The position numbers and the translations under genes were made by a program. Positions 1-12,453 of a stretch of DNA of 64,000 bases are shown one piece after another; the stretch's first letter is position 1; each line of letters starts with the position of its first letter. The stretch is from Dactylellina haptotyla (lineage: Eukaryota; Ascomycota; Orbiliomycetes; Orbiliales; Orbiliaceae). Where the stretch lies: contig CM062381.1 of NCBI GenBank assembly GCA_031310005.1, positions 2,914,001 to 2,978,000 on the forward strand, written 5' to 3'. The notes under the pieces were generated by a model. The model ran no database searches, was not told the origin of the DNA, and worked only from the letters and a program-made list of their open reading frames with translations.

Positions 1-225
1 TGAATAAATGTTTTCTCGATTCTGTCAATGATGACCTGAAAATGCCTATGGCCTTATGATATACACTCAATAATATCTACTCCTTTCTCCAAATCGAAAA
101 AATACCAATTTGTTTTCCTAGCAAAACGCCCGCTGATGAAATGATATTTAAACCAAAACCAAAAACAAAGATCAAAAATTGCTCCCAAAAACACCATATA
201 CTCAAACACCAAAATGCAACAAATT

Positions 226-2884
226 TCACTTTCTCACCTTACCGCGACCCTTTCTTCTGGTCTTCTTGGGAGCTACATCCTCCTCTATGGCCTCTGGCTC
301 TTCCTCCTTCTCGCCTCTCTCCCGTCTCCTTTTCTTCCTCTCTTCTTCAAGTCCCTCGAACAAACCTTCCTGCAAACACCACTTCTCAATATCCACCGCT
401 CCATTAAAAGTCCACTCCTCATCAGCCTCTTTATCCATCATCTCATGGAGCTTCATCATCTTGCCCCAACAGTCCAAATCAAAAGCGTTCTTCTTCGCCT
501 TTGTCGGCTTCCGGATCCATAGCTTGCCACCGTTACGACGGCCCTCATCTGATCTAATTAAGATCTTTATGAGGTAGTGCAACCACATGACATTCGATCG
601 CGGACAGTAGGTTGACCATTCCGGTTTATTGACCCGTCCTGAACACCTTCTGCCTTTGGTTCCATTTGACCTAGCTTTGAGCATAACCACCTCCTCGCGT
701 ACGCTGTGAACAGAGTGTTAGTAAATCCCTTTATCGCTGATTAAATTAGAATGTAAGAAATGTACCCACCTCCGATATATGTCAAACTGATACAACCCTT
801 CAACATCAAACATCTCTTCTTCAAGCTCCATATAAGCTATACCACCGCCAAGCTCCTCTGGAATTTGCGCCCTTGATAGAGTATAATCAATCACGGTCAC
901 AGCAACATCCTCAAAACTGCCCACTTCTAGTTCCCGCCCTACTCCAGACTCCTCTTTCGCGTTCTCCTCTCTCTCCCTTTTCAAATCCCGAACCAGGAGG
1001 TTACCATTGTGTAAATCCCGATGTTCGAACTCCCGCTGCCTCTCCGCCTCAGCGAAGGCAACGACAGTCTGCCGGAAAATCTCCAGTGGGACGTCCCAGG
1101 TTTTCCACACCGTGTGCTCCAAGCTGCACCCACCGTCTTCTAGTGCGATGATGGCATAGAAATCCGCCTTCCCGAATTTACTCGTACCTTCTTCGTACTC
1201 TTCGTCTTTGGTTTCCGCCCAAATCCTCCACGCTTCTTCGAACTCCTCTGGCACACCACCGGCGACGACCTGGCAGCCAAGGTAGTTTATGAAGTTGGGG
1301 AGAGGGGAGAGCGTGCGTGTGATTTTTAGCTCTTGGATCACCTCTTTCTAAATAGTTTCAAGTATGATTAGAACCTGCGTAGAGTTGGGTCACACTATGA
1401 CGTTAGGGCACTTACCACATTGTTTTCCTCGGCCAATGGGACCAACTTAAGCACCACGCTGCGTCCGTCGTCCGTCTTGTGAATGTACACCTCGGCGAAA
1501 CTGGATTCTCCGATCTTCTTGATTCTTGAGAAGTCTGGCGAAATAGACTTGAGATACTCGGTGTACGTCATGATCCGCTTCTCATCGCAGAACGGCAGGA
1601 GGTTGAAGACCTCACTTTCCGGGGCTAGTGTTAACACCGGATCCGATTCTGGACTCGGGGATCGCGACGGGGATGGAGTGCGGGTTGAAGTCCGCGGCGA
1701 ACTTTCTGCTGATTCTTCTGACTCTGTTTCCAATTCCGGCTGTTGCTGTTTAAGAGCTAGAGAGAGACGACGCAAAGATTAGTTCCGGTATGGAATAGGA
1801 TGGGTAGGACGTTTTGAACGTACGAGATTCTATTGCCAAGGACTGGAAATTGCTCGCCAAAGAGTCTCTCTTGAATGCTAGCGGAGCGCCTCGCCCTCTT
1901 CCTCTCCTTCTAGCTTGGTTATGTAGCGCAGCTCTTTTCTGCGGGCTCAATAATGCAGTGTCATCCAACTCTTCCTTTTCAACCTCACTTTCGACTTCTC
2001 CCTTGCCTCTTGTATCCTCACTCGAGTCAGATTGGGTACTGCCTTCGTCGGTTGTAAGATCAGTGACGGCACTGTCCTCTTCATCCAATGTCAGGTCGAC
2101 AACCTCGGGAGCTGCTTCTTCAACTGAAGACTCGGTGTTTAAGCTTGATGACAGCTCTACTTCCATATGATCTGGATTATTAATCTCTTCGTCTTGGCTA
2201 CGAGTTACTCTCTTTGTTGTGAGGGGTGTAGTCGGTTGACGAATAGCCTCGACAACGATGGATTCTTCGACGGTTGACTTTCTGCTATTGCTTTTACGAT
2301 TTCTACCTTTTCCTTTTGCTTTATTCGGACTGGGCGCCTGTAGTAAATGATTGGTTTCGCTCCCCGACTTTTGTGCCAGAGGCTTACGGTTTCTTAGAGC
2401 AGGCATTTCGGATTCGTCGGCGGACGAGTCTTCAGAATCTTCAAAATGTTCTTGGCGAGCCGGAGTGCAGGGAGGTAGAGGCACTGAAGATTCCGTGGAC
2501 ACTAGAGGGTCGAGTGTTAGCTATTGGGTTTGTATATATGTATGATTTTATGTAGTGGTGTGAAGAATATGTTTTACAATCTTGAATACACATATCAGAC
2601 GAGGATAGTATTGTAAACGTACGTGTTTTAGTCGTAATAGGAGACTCGGGAGGAGACTCGAGTTCAAAATCGTCAGAGGCATCAGAATCTGAGTCGTAGC
2701 CGCTGTGGTTCTGTTGGACGGTTGGCTTTGACTGCGGTTGCTGTGGAGCCGCTGACTGCATGAGCAGGCCTCCTTTGCGTTGGTTGTCCCAGGCTCTGAC
2801 TGAACCACGGAATGAAGCTTTTGCAGTGCCGCCACCGCGACGGACTGTGCCATACATTCGAGGTTTGTGTAGAGCGGACGGCAT
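226..2884 (-). CDS. hrk1: Haspin-like serine/threonine kinase (histone H3 Thr3 kinase)
   Basis: Five exons read on the minus strand: 2884-2623, 2501-1824, 1756-1416, 1347-770 and 703-226. They join in phase to 778 aa. The N-terminal half is acidic, Ser/Glu-rich and probably disordered, and begins with a short conserved-looking MYGTVRRGG motif. The kinase domain fills the C-terminal half. It has a glycine-rich loop variant (IGESSFAEVY, about residue 395), the beta-3 Lys in VVLKLV, the catalytic loop HRDLHNGNLL (about 535) and DYTLSR in place of DFG (about 580). HRDLHxGN plus DYT is the haspin signature. The family phosphorylates histone H3 Thr3 at mitotic centromeres to recruit the chromosomal passenger complex. 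The tail after the kinase core (WLHYLIKILI) is also haspin-like. Family call is firm; the N-terminal exon and its start are less certain. Confidence 0.9.
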
Positions 2885-5764
2885 GGTGATGGTTTTGGTT
2901 GTTTGGTATACGGTGTCTGTTGGTCGGTTGAGGTTTGATAGTTTGTGGACACAAACGTTACTTGTTGGATTGCTATTCAGGAAGCTGATTGTTCAATTAT
3001 AGGCGGATACGGGGCATTTCTGTTTCGTCTCTTTCTCGGCCGTTAAATGTCGCTGGGGCTGCAGTCGTCAGTCTCGAGTCTGTCCTCGAGTATCGAATTT
3101 TTGGCTGGGAAGTCGAAGTTATTCGAATTGATAACTAGGTCTTAGCTACTTGAGCTACCCTGGTATAATACTTTGCTACAAGAAAAAGAAAGAAGTCCCG
3201 CCTCCCTGTTAGATATATTGATTGAAGTTTACCCCTACGTGAAAACCCTCCTTTGAAGTCGTGGTGATGTCGATGGAATGCCGGCAGGATGCATTCGGGC
3301 CTGGTGGCTGGGTGGTGAGGTGTTTACGCCAAGAGTGTTGAAAATGCCGTTTCGGGCGAACGAGGAGTGTTGACATGGTAACACCGCCAAGAGTGCGGCA
3401 GTGGCTAAAAATATGGCGGCCGACATGCTGACGGCGGTGCAACACATTTGAGGCTGTGAGGCACTGTCTACGGTGCGGCACTCCTCACTCGCGTATCACA
3501 ATTGTTTCACGAATTGCCATTTTTCATGACGGTCATGGTATTGGATCGAAACAAATTATTAGTATTGCCCCGCATTTGCCAGCCAGTGAGAAGATAGTAT
3601 ACCCGAAAAGGGCATTTGGTACCGTCGCCAGTGTCTGGACCAACGGAAGGGTGTATGTTGGACAGAAACCCGGTCGGAACGGAATACAAAAGACCCGAAA
3701 GGCTAGATGCCTGCCTGCAAGAAAGTTATAGCTATAGCTCTAGTTTTGTATCCATGTAGGCTTCCTAAATAATTAATTCTGTGCAAATATACTAGGATAT
3801 TTTACAATAAATGGAAAGCTGGGACTATTTAGTTTGATGGCCATGACGATGATGGTTTACTTCAGTCCCAAGTGGGTATTAATACGTATTGTTCAGTGCA
3901 AAGAAGGGATACAGACCTAGAGGGAGGATAGCTCGTTTGGTAGGAATGTCGAATTTGACACTGGGCGGACTACGTTTGCATTTACGATATTTATTCAATG
4001 GGCTGAACCAGTCTTTGGTAATTTAGTCGGCGTAGTTTAATTATCATGCGGACTATGCAAGAGGCTAATGATGAATTCGTGAACCTGAACGGCTTCAATT
4101 GGCGCCTGGTGGGAAGAACTATCCCTACTCTCTGCGGGGAAGAGACGGCGTGGCGGAAGCGTTTGCGTTAATCTGTTTCCCCAAGATCAAGTGCATTTAT
4201 TTCACCGCATTTACACTTTCCGATTTGCAATGGTGTATTTAAAACTGATCATATAAAGTGATTACCAATAGACGCCCCCAGGAATGCCATCTGGCGAAAA
4301 AAAAACTCGTTGAACAGATCGATTCTGCAAGGGGCAATTAAATGGTGATACTGGCAACAATGGGCACAAATGGGCGTATTGCGAGAAAGACCGTCTACTG
4401 ATCTACCCAAGAATAAGTCTTATATAATTTACTGAATCGCACATAGAGTGTGAAGTCAGATGAATTGATGATACCCGTGGTGTTGAAATGTTTGGTATAT
4501 TTACAGTTAGTTGTCGGTGCGACGGTTGGAGATGCCGGCGGACCCCAGACGTTAATCATTGGCAGCAAGGATGTTGGTAGGCCGTTCCTGCATCGCATTG
4601 TCCGCACTCCCGATACTAGATAAGATTCGAGCTAATCTGCTGGGTATTAATAATTAAATGTCGTCTGACGAGCGCATCATCATCGTATTACCCATCGGGA
4701 AGGCCCTGCACCTGATATTCATCATCGTTCCTGTCAGATCCGCCCTTCTTAACAGCCTGGCCTTTGACGAGCCAACCAACCGCATCCCAACAGACACACT
4801 CACGCACACCGTTCGCACACCGTTCGCACATGTACCACCTCGAATGGTGCTGGTCAAACCGCTCAAAACACCGCCCACGGCTGCAGAGGAGCCCTCTAAC
4901 TGGCCGGTTCCAAAGATAGGCGGGGCGGCGTGGGCATCGAATCAGGCCATGCGAAGAGAGAGCGAGAGATGGGCGGAGCATTCGCTGCACGGAAGAGGGG
5001 AGCCAAACCTAACTGAACGGGTTTGGCGCAGGAACACACCCATCGATTGACCATATCCAGTCCAGTAGAGTCCAGCCAGCCCCTGGCGTGGCCCTTGGCG
5101 ACATGGGAAACGGGGCCTTCTCGAAGCAGGTGTTTGAGCTGTAACGAGTTTGTCCGTTTCGATTTCTAATATTCCAGACAGACCTCAAGCCCCTGGTCTG
5201 TCCTCGAAACCTTCGCTCAGGTCAGGCCGCCCGCCGTTTGCATACAAGTTTGCCTCGGAGGAACCTTCTCGTCGGGGAGAAGGATATATGTATACTTCTG
5301 CTGCCTACACACCCCTCCTGCTCTTTATTTTACTCTCCCGACTGTTCTTATTTTATTATTCGGCTGGCGACAATTTTATTCCACTGTTATTTTATTGATT
5401 CGATTTTATATATATTTTATTTATTTTGCCGGTTGCAATTCCACACACTTGCTCGAGCTGATTCTCACGCCACCCGACACCTGTACTCGCCTTCTCCGTG
5501 GCTACTGGCTGGCCTACGTCTGAAAACAACGTCCGAAACCAGCGACTGAAGGGATTTCCTCTGCGTACATACGACTATCGCCTCACCGACTCTCAATCCT
5601 AACAGCCTGGCACATTCCCGTCGATTTTCTCTCGCCACAGATCTCATTTAAAACCCGACGCTTATTTTCCCGATTCTTTTCGCCCAAAATCTCACTCCCA
5701 TGATATAAGCAAGCAGCAACACATACCAACGCTAGAAAACTTCAATTAATTGCTAAGCGCCGCC
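2885..5764. other. 2.9 kb spacer between divergent haspin and ERO1 genes
   Basis: No gene was recognised. Open frames here (for example 3456-3731 and 4658-5050) are short and resemble no family I know. The ERO1-proximal part (about 5290-5720) is rich in T and C, as expected for a fungal promoter and 5' leader. I saw no clear UPR element, tRNA or terminal repeats. Confidence 0.5.
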
Positions 5765-7637
5765 ATGCCGAGCAACAGAGCGACCTACCGGCACATCACA
5801 AGATGGGTCTTCTTGGGTTACCTCGCCGCTACGGCTTACGGAGCCGTCGATAGAGACCTCAGCTACTGTGCTGTGCGTTGCTAGCTCTCCTCTCTTGCCT
5901 ACATGTCATACCTGACGCTAATGCTCTTGAAATCTAGGGCGAACCTGAAAACCTCGTAAACGATGCCTGCGTCTCCTATGCCACCCTCGAAAGACTCAAT
6001 GCCGAGCTCCGTCCCTCGGTCCAATACCTAACCCAGAACGTCGACTTCTTCACCTACTATCGCCTCGACCTCTACGGCCGTGAGTGTCCCTTCTGGTCCG
6101 ACGACGAAGGCTTCTGCGGAAACCGTGCCTGTGCTGTAGATGTCGCCGATGAGAAGGATATCCCGGAATCATGGCGTTCTTCGGAACTAGGAAAACTTGA
6201 AGGCCCGAAAGCATCACAACCGACTTCGTCTGTTAAGAAAGGCGAGCCCTCGCCGTTCAGAGGTGGGCTCGGTGAGGAAACTGCTGAGAGTTGTATCTTC
6301 GAACCTAATGATCTGGATAAGAGGGATTATTGTGTTCTCGAAGACGAGTTCAACGTCAAGAACAGCGTCTATGTCAGCTTGGTCGACAATCCGGAGAGAT
6401 TCACCGGTTACGCTGGAAAATCCGCCAACAACGTCTGGAGGGCCGTCTACCAGGAAAACTGTTTTGATGCCCAGCCCAAATCGCAAAGCAGCTCGCCCCT
6501 TCAAGCTTTTGGCGGAGCCGCTGTCCCCCTCAAGAACGTCATGGACAGGAGGAAGCACGAGGTCGTCGGTCAGAACCTGATCGCCCCACCACCAGAGGAG
6601 CAGTGTTTGGAGAAGCGAGTTTTCTATCGGGTTATCAGTGGAATGCACGCTAGTATCTCCATGCACCTCTGCTACGACTTCTTGAACCAGACCACCGGAG
6701 AATGGGGACCCAACCTGCAATGCTACAAAGATCGCCTCCACGCTTATCCAGACCGCATCCAGAACATGTATTTCAACTATGCTATCCTCCTCCGTGCTGT
6801 CGCTAAGCTCCGCAACAATCTCAAGTCGTACACTTTCTGCTCTGGTGACAAGCGTACCGACATTCTCACCCGCAAGCGTATCGCCGCATTGACCGACGGT
6901 ATCGCCTCTCACCCACAGGTCTTCGATGAATCTATCATGTTTAAGGACGAAAATGCGATTCTTCTCAAGGAGGATTTCCGAAATAGATTCAGAAACGTGA
7001 GTAGGCTGATGGATTGTGTTGGTTGTGATAAGTGCAGACTCTGGGGCAAGATTCAGACGGCCGGATACGGTACCGCGCTCAAGGTTCTCTTCGAGTATGA
7101 CGAAAACGCACAGAACGGCGAGAACCAAACTCTCAGAAGGACGGAGCTCGTCGCATTGGTCAACACCCTCGGACGTCTTTCCAACTCGCTTTACGCATTC
7201 ACCAGATTCTCGGCCATGATTGAGCAGGAGAGGATGATCGAGGAGATGAGGGCTCAGGATGCATTTTCCAAGCTGGACAAGGAATCGAAGAAAGACGCTC
7301 CAAGGGAAGAAAAGGATGAGGAGGAAATCATGAAGTGGCCGGAGCAGCCGGATTTAACTGGCGAGGAGAGTGTCAGCGAGCTTTTCTGGAGAGAAATCGA
7401 AATGATTACTTTTGCTCTGAAGTTCCTTTGGAAGAGCTGGACGGAATTGCCATTGAAAGTGTAAGTTTCATTTCTACCGAATCACATATCGCCTTTTACA
7501 AATAACACCGCTAACACCGAGTTTACAGATGGCGTATATACAAATGGGGAACTGCGGTTCTACTAGACAAGTTTCTGGGTCGTGACCGATTCAGAACCCG
7601 GGCGTTCCCTTACAAGCACGCGCTTGACGAGTTATAA
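5765..7637 (+). CDS. ERO1: ER oxidoreductin Ero1 (thiol oxidase)
   Basis: Three exons (5765-5872, 5938-7460, 7529-7637) give 579 aa. Ero1 is an FAD enzyme on the lumenal face of the ER. It oxidises protein disulfide isomerase and passes electrons to oxygen. The N-terminus has a hydrophobic signal segment (WVFLGYLAATAYG). The shuttle disulfide pair is CGNRAC (Cys96/Cys101) and the active site is CVGCDKC (Cys396, Cys399, Cys402). These match the spacing of the family's CxxxxC and CxxCxxC motifs. Aromatic and Trp-rich motifs such as the NVWRAVYQENCF segment are typical of the FAD-binding core. The C-terminus reads HALDEL, which resembles a K/HDEL retrieval signal; the third exon adds it. A 304-codon antisense frame over this gene is a shadow. 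Confidence 0.96.
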
Positions 7638-8076
7638 ATTTCTATTTTTTCTGTTGCATTGTTAGAACCGGTCGGAGTTAGCATGTTTCTTTGTCTTTGT
7701 CTTCTTTTGATTTCAGTCGGCATTTGTATAAAACGGCGTTTGAGGAGCACCCGATCCCGATCGATGGATTTTTCTGTCTTTTTGAAGAGCAGAATATAAT
7801 GTTTGATGTTAAAATGCCATGCAGCCCAGCACTGCACATTACGATAACCCTGTACATAAACTCTACATCATTGGCCTATAAAATATTTTCTGCCATCGTC
7901 ATATATTATCTCTTTATCGTTTAAATTCTTATCCGCAAATGCCGGCCGTGCGATTTCTAATGTGACCGGTCGAGACCTTGCCTGTTCGGTTATAATAGGT
8001 GCCCAGAACTGGCATATAAATCTAAAACCCGAATCGCAAAAACACCACAAACCCTTCCCAAGCTTCAAACTACGTC
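7638..8076. other. 439-base spacer, ERO1 3' region and JAC1 promoter
   Basis: AT-rich. A TATAAA at 8015-8020 lies about 60 bases before the JAC1 start and could be its core promoter. Nothing else was recognised. Confidence 0.4.
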
Positions 8077-8859
8077 ATGAACCTCACCACCACCACTTTC
8101 GCATCACGACGACTCGCCGGCCGAGTCCTCTCGACTTGCGCCCGGCGGCCTGCAACACCTGCAGCGGCAAGCTCAAGCTTTATCACCGCCGTAAGACCGC
8201 CGTATCCCCGATACTATACCCACCGCGCCTCCACAAGCATCCTCGGTATCCACATCTCCCGCTCCCCGTCCCGCCAGTACTCCACCGAATCGACAACCAT
8301 AACACCCTCCCCGCTACCCCAGAAAACATACTACACCCTCTTCCCCGCCACTCTCTCCGCGGGCCCCCCACCTCTCGGCCCCTTCGAAATCGATACCCGC
8401 CAGCTGCGCTCCGAATTCCTCAAACGGCAGCAATCCACGCACCCAGACCTCTTCCCGCCCTCGGAGCGCAAGAAAGCGGAAACCGCCTCCGCGCAGCTGA
8501 ATAAAGCGTACACGACGCTCCTCGATCCCCTGAAGCGTGCGGAATACCTGCTCACCTTGCGCGGGTACATCGACCCGTCGAGCGACGAGACGCAGAAACT
8601 CGAAGACCACGAGTTGATCATGCAGGTGTTGGAGGCGAACGAGGTGCTCGAGGCGGCGGAGAAGGAGGAGGATCTAGAGGAGCTGAAGGGCGTGAATACA
8701 AAACGGGTAGAGGAGAGCGTCAAGCTTATCGGGGAGCTCTTCGAGCGGGATGAGTTGGAGAGAGTCAGGGTTGAGGTTATGCGGTTGCGGTATTGGACGA
8801 ACGTAGGGGAAGGGTTGCGCCATTGGGAACCCGGTAGGGGCGTGGTTTTGCAGCATTAA
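8077..8859 (+). CDS. JAC1: Mitochondrial J-type co-chaperone Jac1/HscB
   Basis: A single exon of 260 aa. Jac1 delivers the Isu scaffold with its Fe-S cluster to the mitochondrial Hsp70 (Ssq1) and stimulates its ATPase. The first ~80 residues are rich in Arg, Ser and Ala with few acids, as in a mitochondrial presequence (one likely end is RQYST). The J domain starts near YYTLFP and has the invariant HPD tripeptide at residues 122-124, followed by the helix ending in AYTTLLDPLKRAEYLL. That helix ending is characteristic of HscB/Jac1 rather than general DnaJ proteins. The C-terminal Glu-rich helices correspond to the HscB C-terminal Isu-binding domain. It lies tandem with ERO1, 439 bases downstream. 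Confidence 0.95.
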   Translation: MNLTTTTFASRRLAGRVLSTCARRPATPAAASSSFITAVRPPYPRYYTHRASTSILGIHISRSPSRQYSTESTTITPSPLPQKTYYTLFPATLSAGPPPLGPFEIDTRQLRSEFLKRQQSTHPDLFPPSERKKAETASAQLNKAYTTLLDPLKRAEYLLTLRGYIDPSSDETQKLEDHELIMQVLEANEVLEAAEKEEDLEELKGVNTKRVEESVKLIGELFERDELERVRVEVMRLRYWTNVGEGLRHWEPGRGVVLQH

Positions 8860-9201
8860 CGGGTGCTCTATATTTTAGAATAGTGCTTACGGTTTACTGA
8901 TAGGAATCAAGGGAGGATATGGTGGGTGTATGTATATAGTATAGTGTATATGTATGATATATATCTACGGAGAATGGGAAAAGTACACATTTGATTTGCA
9001 GAGTCTACTATGATCTAACAGAAGGTTGTCTCATGTAGAGGATCCGGATCTCTCTATCCACTTTTATTCTTTTATTTTATATATCGTTATAATTATGCAG
9101 CACACAAGGATATGTATATGTCGTCAACTAAGAACCCAAGGTTTATGGTCATCAATACGTTAAAACTATACAGAAATGAAAAATAATATAATTCCCGCCG
9201 T
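8860..9201. other. 342-base spacer between convergent JAC1 and LEC1-like genes
   Basis: AT-rich with many TATAT runs. It is a tail-to-tail spacer, so it probably holds the two 3' UTRs and poly(A) signals. No gene or repeat was seen. Confidence 0.4.
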
Positions 9202-12200
9202 CTATTCCGCCAGCACCTCTTTCAACGCTACCAAGAAATGGTCTCCCATCTTGTGCAGCTCCGAAATCGATGGCTTAACGGGCATACCGGCAGTTCGCCT
9301 CAACATCTCGGCCTGCCGGGTCTTCCTCTTCTGCTCCATCGCGATCAAATCCATCTCGTCACCCTCCTCTTCGAATGCAAGATCATCATCCATCTCTGCG
9401 TCGTCGATTGCAAGATCGGCCAGGTCCTCCTGAAAATATATATTAGCAAATGTTTCGAAGAACTACTGTAACGGAAATATACGTACCGGCTCCAATCCGA
9501 AATCGGTAGCACTGAACCCGCCCATCGGCGTCGCCTCCTGCCAATTCTCTCGGCCGCTCGCCATCTTCTGCCTCGTCTTCCCCTCGTGCCAGCGCTTCCG
9601 ATCCGCCTGCCATTTGATCAAGCTATCAATCTCCGCTTTCGCTTTATCCCCATCGATCAGCTTCTTCTCCACGGCGCTCTCGAATAGTTTATTCATATCC
9701 AACGCTCCACGCTTCGGTCCGGCACGCAAGAAGGCGAGGATATCTTCAATCCACCCCATGAGAGAGGAGAAGAGACCATTGTCGTGTAGATGCACCTCGT
9801 GGATAAACTTGAAGAAGTTATCCTCATGGCGAGCGCAGAGGTCGATGAACGCTTGCACAGTCTTGTTCGGATCCGATGCTAAATCTTTCAATGTGAGTAC
9901 CTCGTTAGCACCGGTGATAACGATCGTACCAGGGATAGGAATCAAAGAACATACCTTGCTTTTGCGCCTTCTCCACCACAACGATAATGTCGTCTAAAAA
10001 GTGCGCGAAATCGGTGATACTGTTGTAGACGTTTGCGGATTTGTACACCCTCACCAGCGGCTCGTAGAAGATGTGGAACAGGTCACGGAAGAGCTGGAGG
10101 GTAACCGGCTCCTCGATTAATGCTTGCATCATCATCTTGTCCCTTCGTCGGGTGTACAGCTTCAGCAGCTGTTTCAGGTGTGAGAATAATACTGCGCCTT
10201 GTCGCATCTCGTCATCGATGTTGTTCACTGCGTTGGTCCAGGCGACGTAGGCATTGAAGACCGTACCGATTTGTTCAGGCGATAGGTCGGGCTCTAAGAG
10301 GTCGGATCGTAGGATCGCAACGAGAATATCGACGTTATCCTCCTCTGCGTCCTCACGTATAACCGTTCGGACATCATCTGTGGCTTCCGCGAATTGCTTG
10401 ATCTTGTCGCAGAGAACAGCGTCACCGACTTTGGGCCATAAAGCATCAATGGCTTTTTGGACTTGGTTTACGCCATCACCAATGGCCATACCGAATACTC
10501 TTTGCATCAGAGAGCGGGATTTGAAAGGCTGTGCGAGGAAGAGGTCAAGCACGCCGGACATGACGGCGGCAGGGTTGGCGATACGGATGATGTTTTTGAG
10601 AACCGAGTATGGGATCAAAGAGTGTATCCTCTTCATTTGGGCGAAGAGTTCTGGAGAATTGTCCTCTGCGAGGAAAAGATGGTAGATCGTAGCGGCAACT
10701 CTGCGAGACTGTTAACATATGAAATTGAGGGACGGCGCTAGTGCAACTTACTCTATTCTGGCCCATTCTGCGAATTTTTGGTAGTTGGGCGATAACTCTG
10801 AGATGTGGTTCCTCTCCTTGATTTCGGCGAATAGATTCGACAAGCCATCTATATAAGATTAGGTGATGTCCTTTAATTTATGACATGAAATCAACTTACT
10901 GGCTTCGACGATTTCTCTTCGGAAACCCTCCATATAAATATCCAACTCTCTCGCCCGATCTCTTGCGATCTCGAAAAACTTCATTTGCTCATCGACTCTC
11001 AGCTGATCTGCTGTCTTTCGCTTCTGTTCGTCGGCTTCCTCCTCTTTATTCAGCTTAATTGGCGAATCTGTCAAGAACATCTTTATCGTCGTAGAGCTAG
11101 CGACCTCCGGGTTCTTCAAGAGATTACGAATATAAGCTCTCAAAGAAACTCTCTGGTCTTCTCTCCACAGCGGAGTGCTATCGATAGGTGGCGAATCACC
11201 ACGATCCGAGTGGAGACTAGTCCTGGATCTGGAGGCCGACCTGGAATGTCTTTTCGCCGAGGCAGATCGAGAGACAGCGGAGAAAGGTGCGGACAACCTC
11301 CTCGGCTCGGGAATGTCGACCGAGGCGGTGGTGGAGACGGACGAGATTGAACTAGAATCATCGTCCCTTCCACCGCCTGGGGTGAGCAGACCGCCACTCG
11401 AGGAGGAGCCCTTGGTTTTAATCGGCAGAGGGGGGAAAGTTTTGCCCGGGAATTCCTTCTTCAACTAAATATCGCTTTTATATCAGTATGGAAAGATAGA
11501 TGAGTGGGAGAAAGATCCAAACGTACGTCTCTTAACAGCTGTCGGAAGCTACCGTATCTGCGTCCGACCAGCACCTCTCCGTTCTTCTCATGCTTGCTGC
11601 GTATTAAGAATTCCTAGTACACCACGTTAGCCTGTGTTTCTCTAAAAGCTTTTAAATGTAGGGAGATGAATAACGTACGGCGTGTGTGTGATATCTGACG
11701 GTCCGCTTCACAGAAGTCTGCCGTACACTGACCACATTGACATCCCAGCCGTTGATAACATGTCCCTCTGGAACGTTAACCATCAAAGATTCATCTCTGG
11801 CTTCGCGGTCGACGACCTCGATTTCCTCAAAGCCCACACGTTCTTCGTACCCAGATGCGGTGGGGATACCCGAGTTCATCATCAACTCGACGAGCTTCTC
11901 GCATTTCAGAGCGAGCTTTCTGCGCTTTGTTTCTTCGAGGCGGTCTTCTGACGAGGAGATTTGTTTCGTGGCGAAGGACTCCAGGAACTATTTTCTCTCT
12001 ATATTAGTTTTGTTTTTGGAAAATATAGAATTATTATGAGTGAGGTATATGTGTGTACGCACCACCTGCAGCTTGTCCTGCCAGAACTCCTTCTCCTTGG
12101 CCTGGTCGAGGAACGGGAACTTGCGCACATGGTGGACAAAGATGAACCTGAGGAGGGGGAGGTCGGAGTCTGTGGGAGAGACCTCGCCCAATTCGGACTT

Positions 12201-12453
12201 GAAGGGTGCGCCGAAGCGTCGGAGGGCGGTGGGGGAGTTTAGCTCTGAGATCTCAAACTTGGTTTGGCGGGAGATGAGCTCTCGTTTTAAATCTGGGGAA
12301 CTCCAGAAGTGTTAGCGGTCTGTTTTTGTACAGATATATATGTAGCTGACGATGCGGGAGATGGGCCCTACAATGCTCCTGCTTGCCGGTGAGGACGTTG
12401 CTGTTGGTCTCATCACCACCTTTGTTGTAGCGTTTACTCGTGCTTCCCAACAT
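9202..12453 (-). CDS. LEC1: PX-domain lipid-binding protein, Lec1/YPR097W-like (PXB-PX-DUF3818)
   Basis: Nine exons on the minus strand: 12453-12372, 12292-12063, 11987-11679, 11613-11527, 11464-10900, 10848-10752, 10700-9955, 9884-9487 and 9429-9202. All phases fit and give 913 aa. The first ~130 residues (YLKRELISRQTKFEI, FGAPFKSE, FVHHVRKFPFL) match the PX-associated PXB domain of fungal PX proteins. The PX domain follows (about 145-345): RRYGSFRQLL with the PPLP loop, then a Ser/Arg-rich insert of about 85 residues, then the last PX helices (VSLRAYIRNLL). The large C-terminal half is helical and matches the fungal DUF3818 region. Yeast Lec1 affects ergosterol and lipid distribution at the plasma membrane; transfer of that role to this protein is inference. 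It ends in an acidic segment. Confidence 0.85.

Noticed and set aside
4658-5050. 130-codon ATG-started frame in the haspin/ERO1 spacer
   Set aside because: No domain, signal peptide or neighbouring exon fits, and an opposite-strand frame of similar length covers the same DNA, which suggests chance.
6214-7128. 304-codon open frame on the minus strand across ERO1
   Set aside because: It is the antisense shadow of a well-supported ERO1 exon; it has no family resemblance and follows the codon bias of the sense strand.
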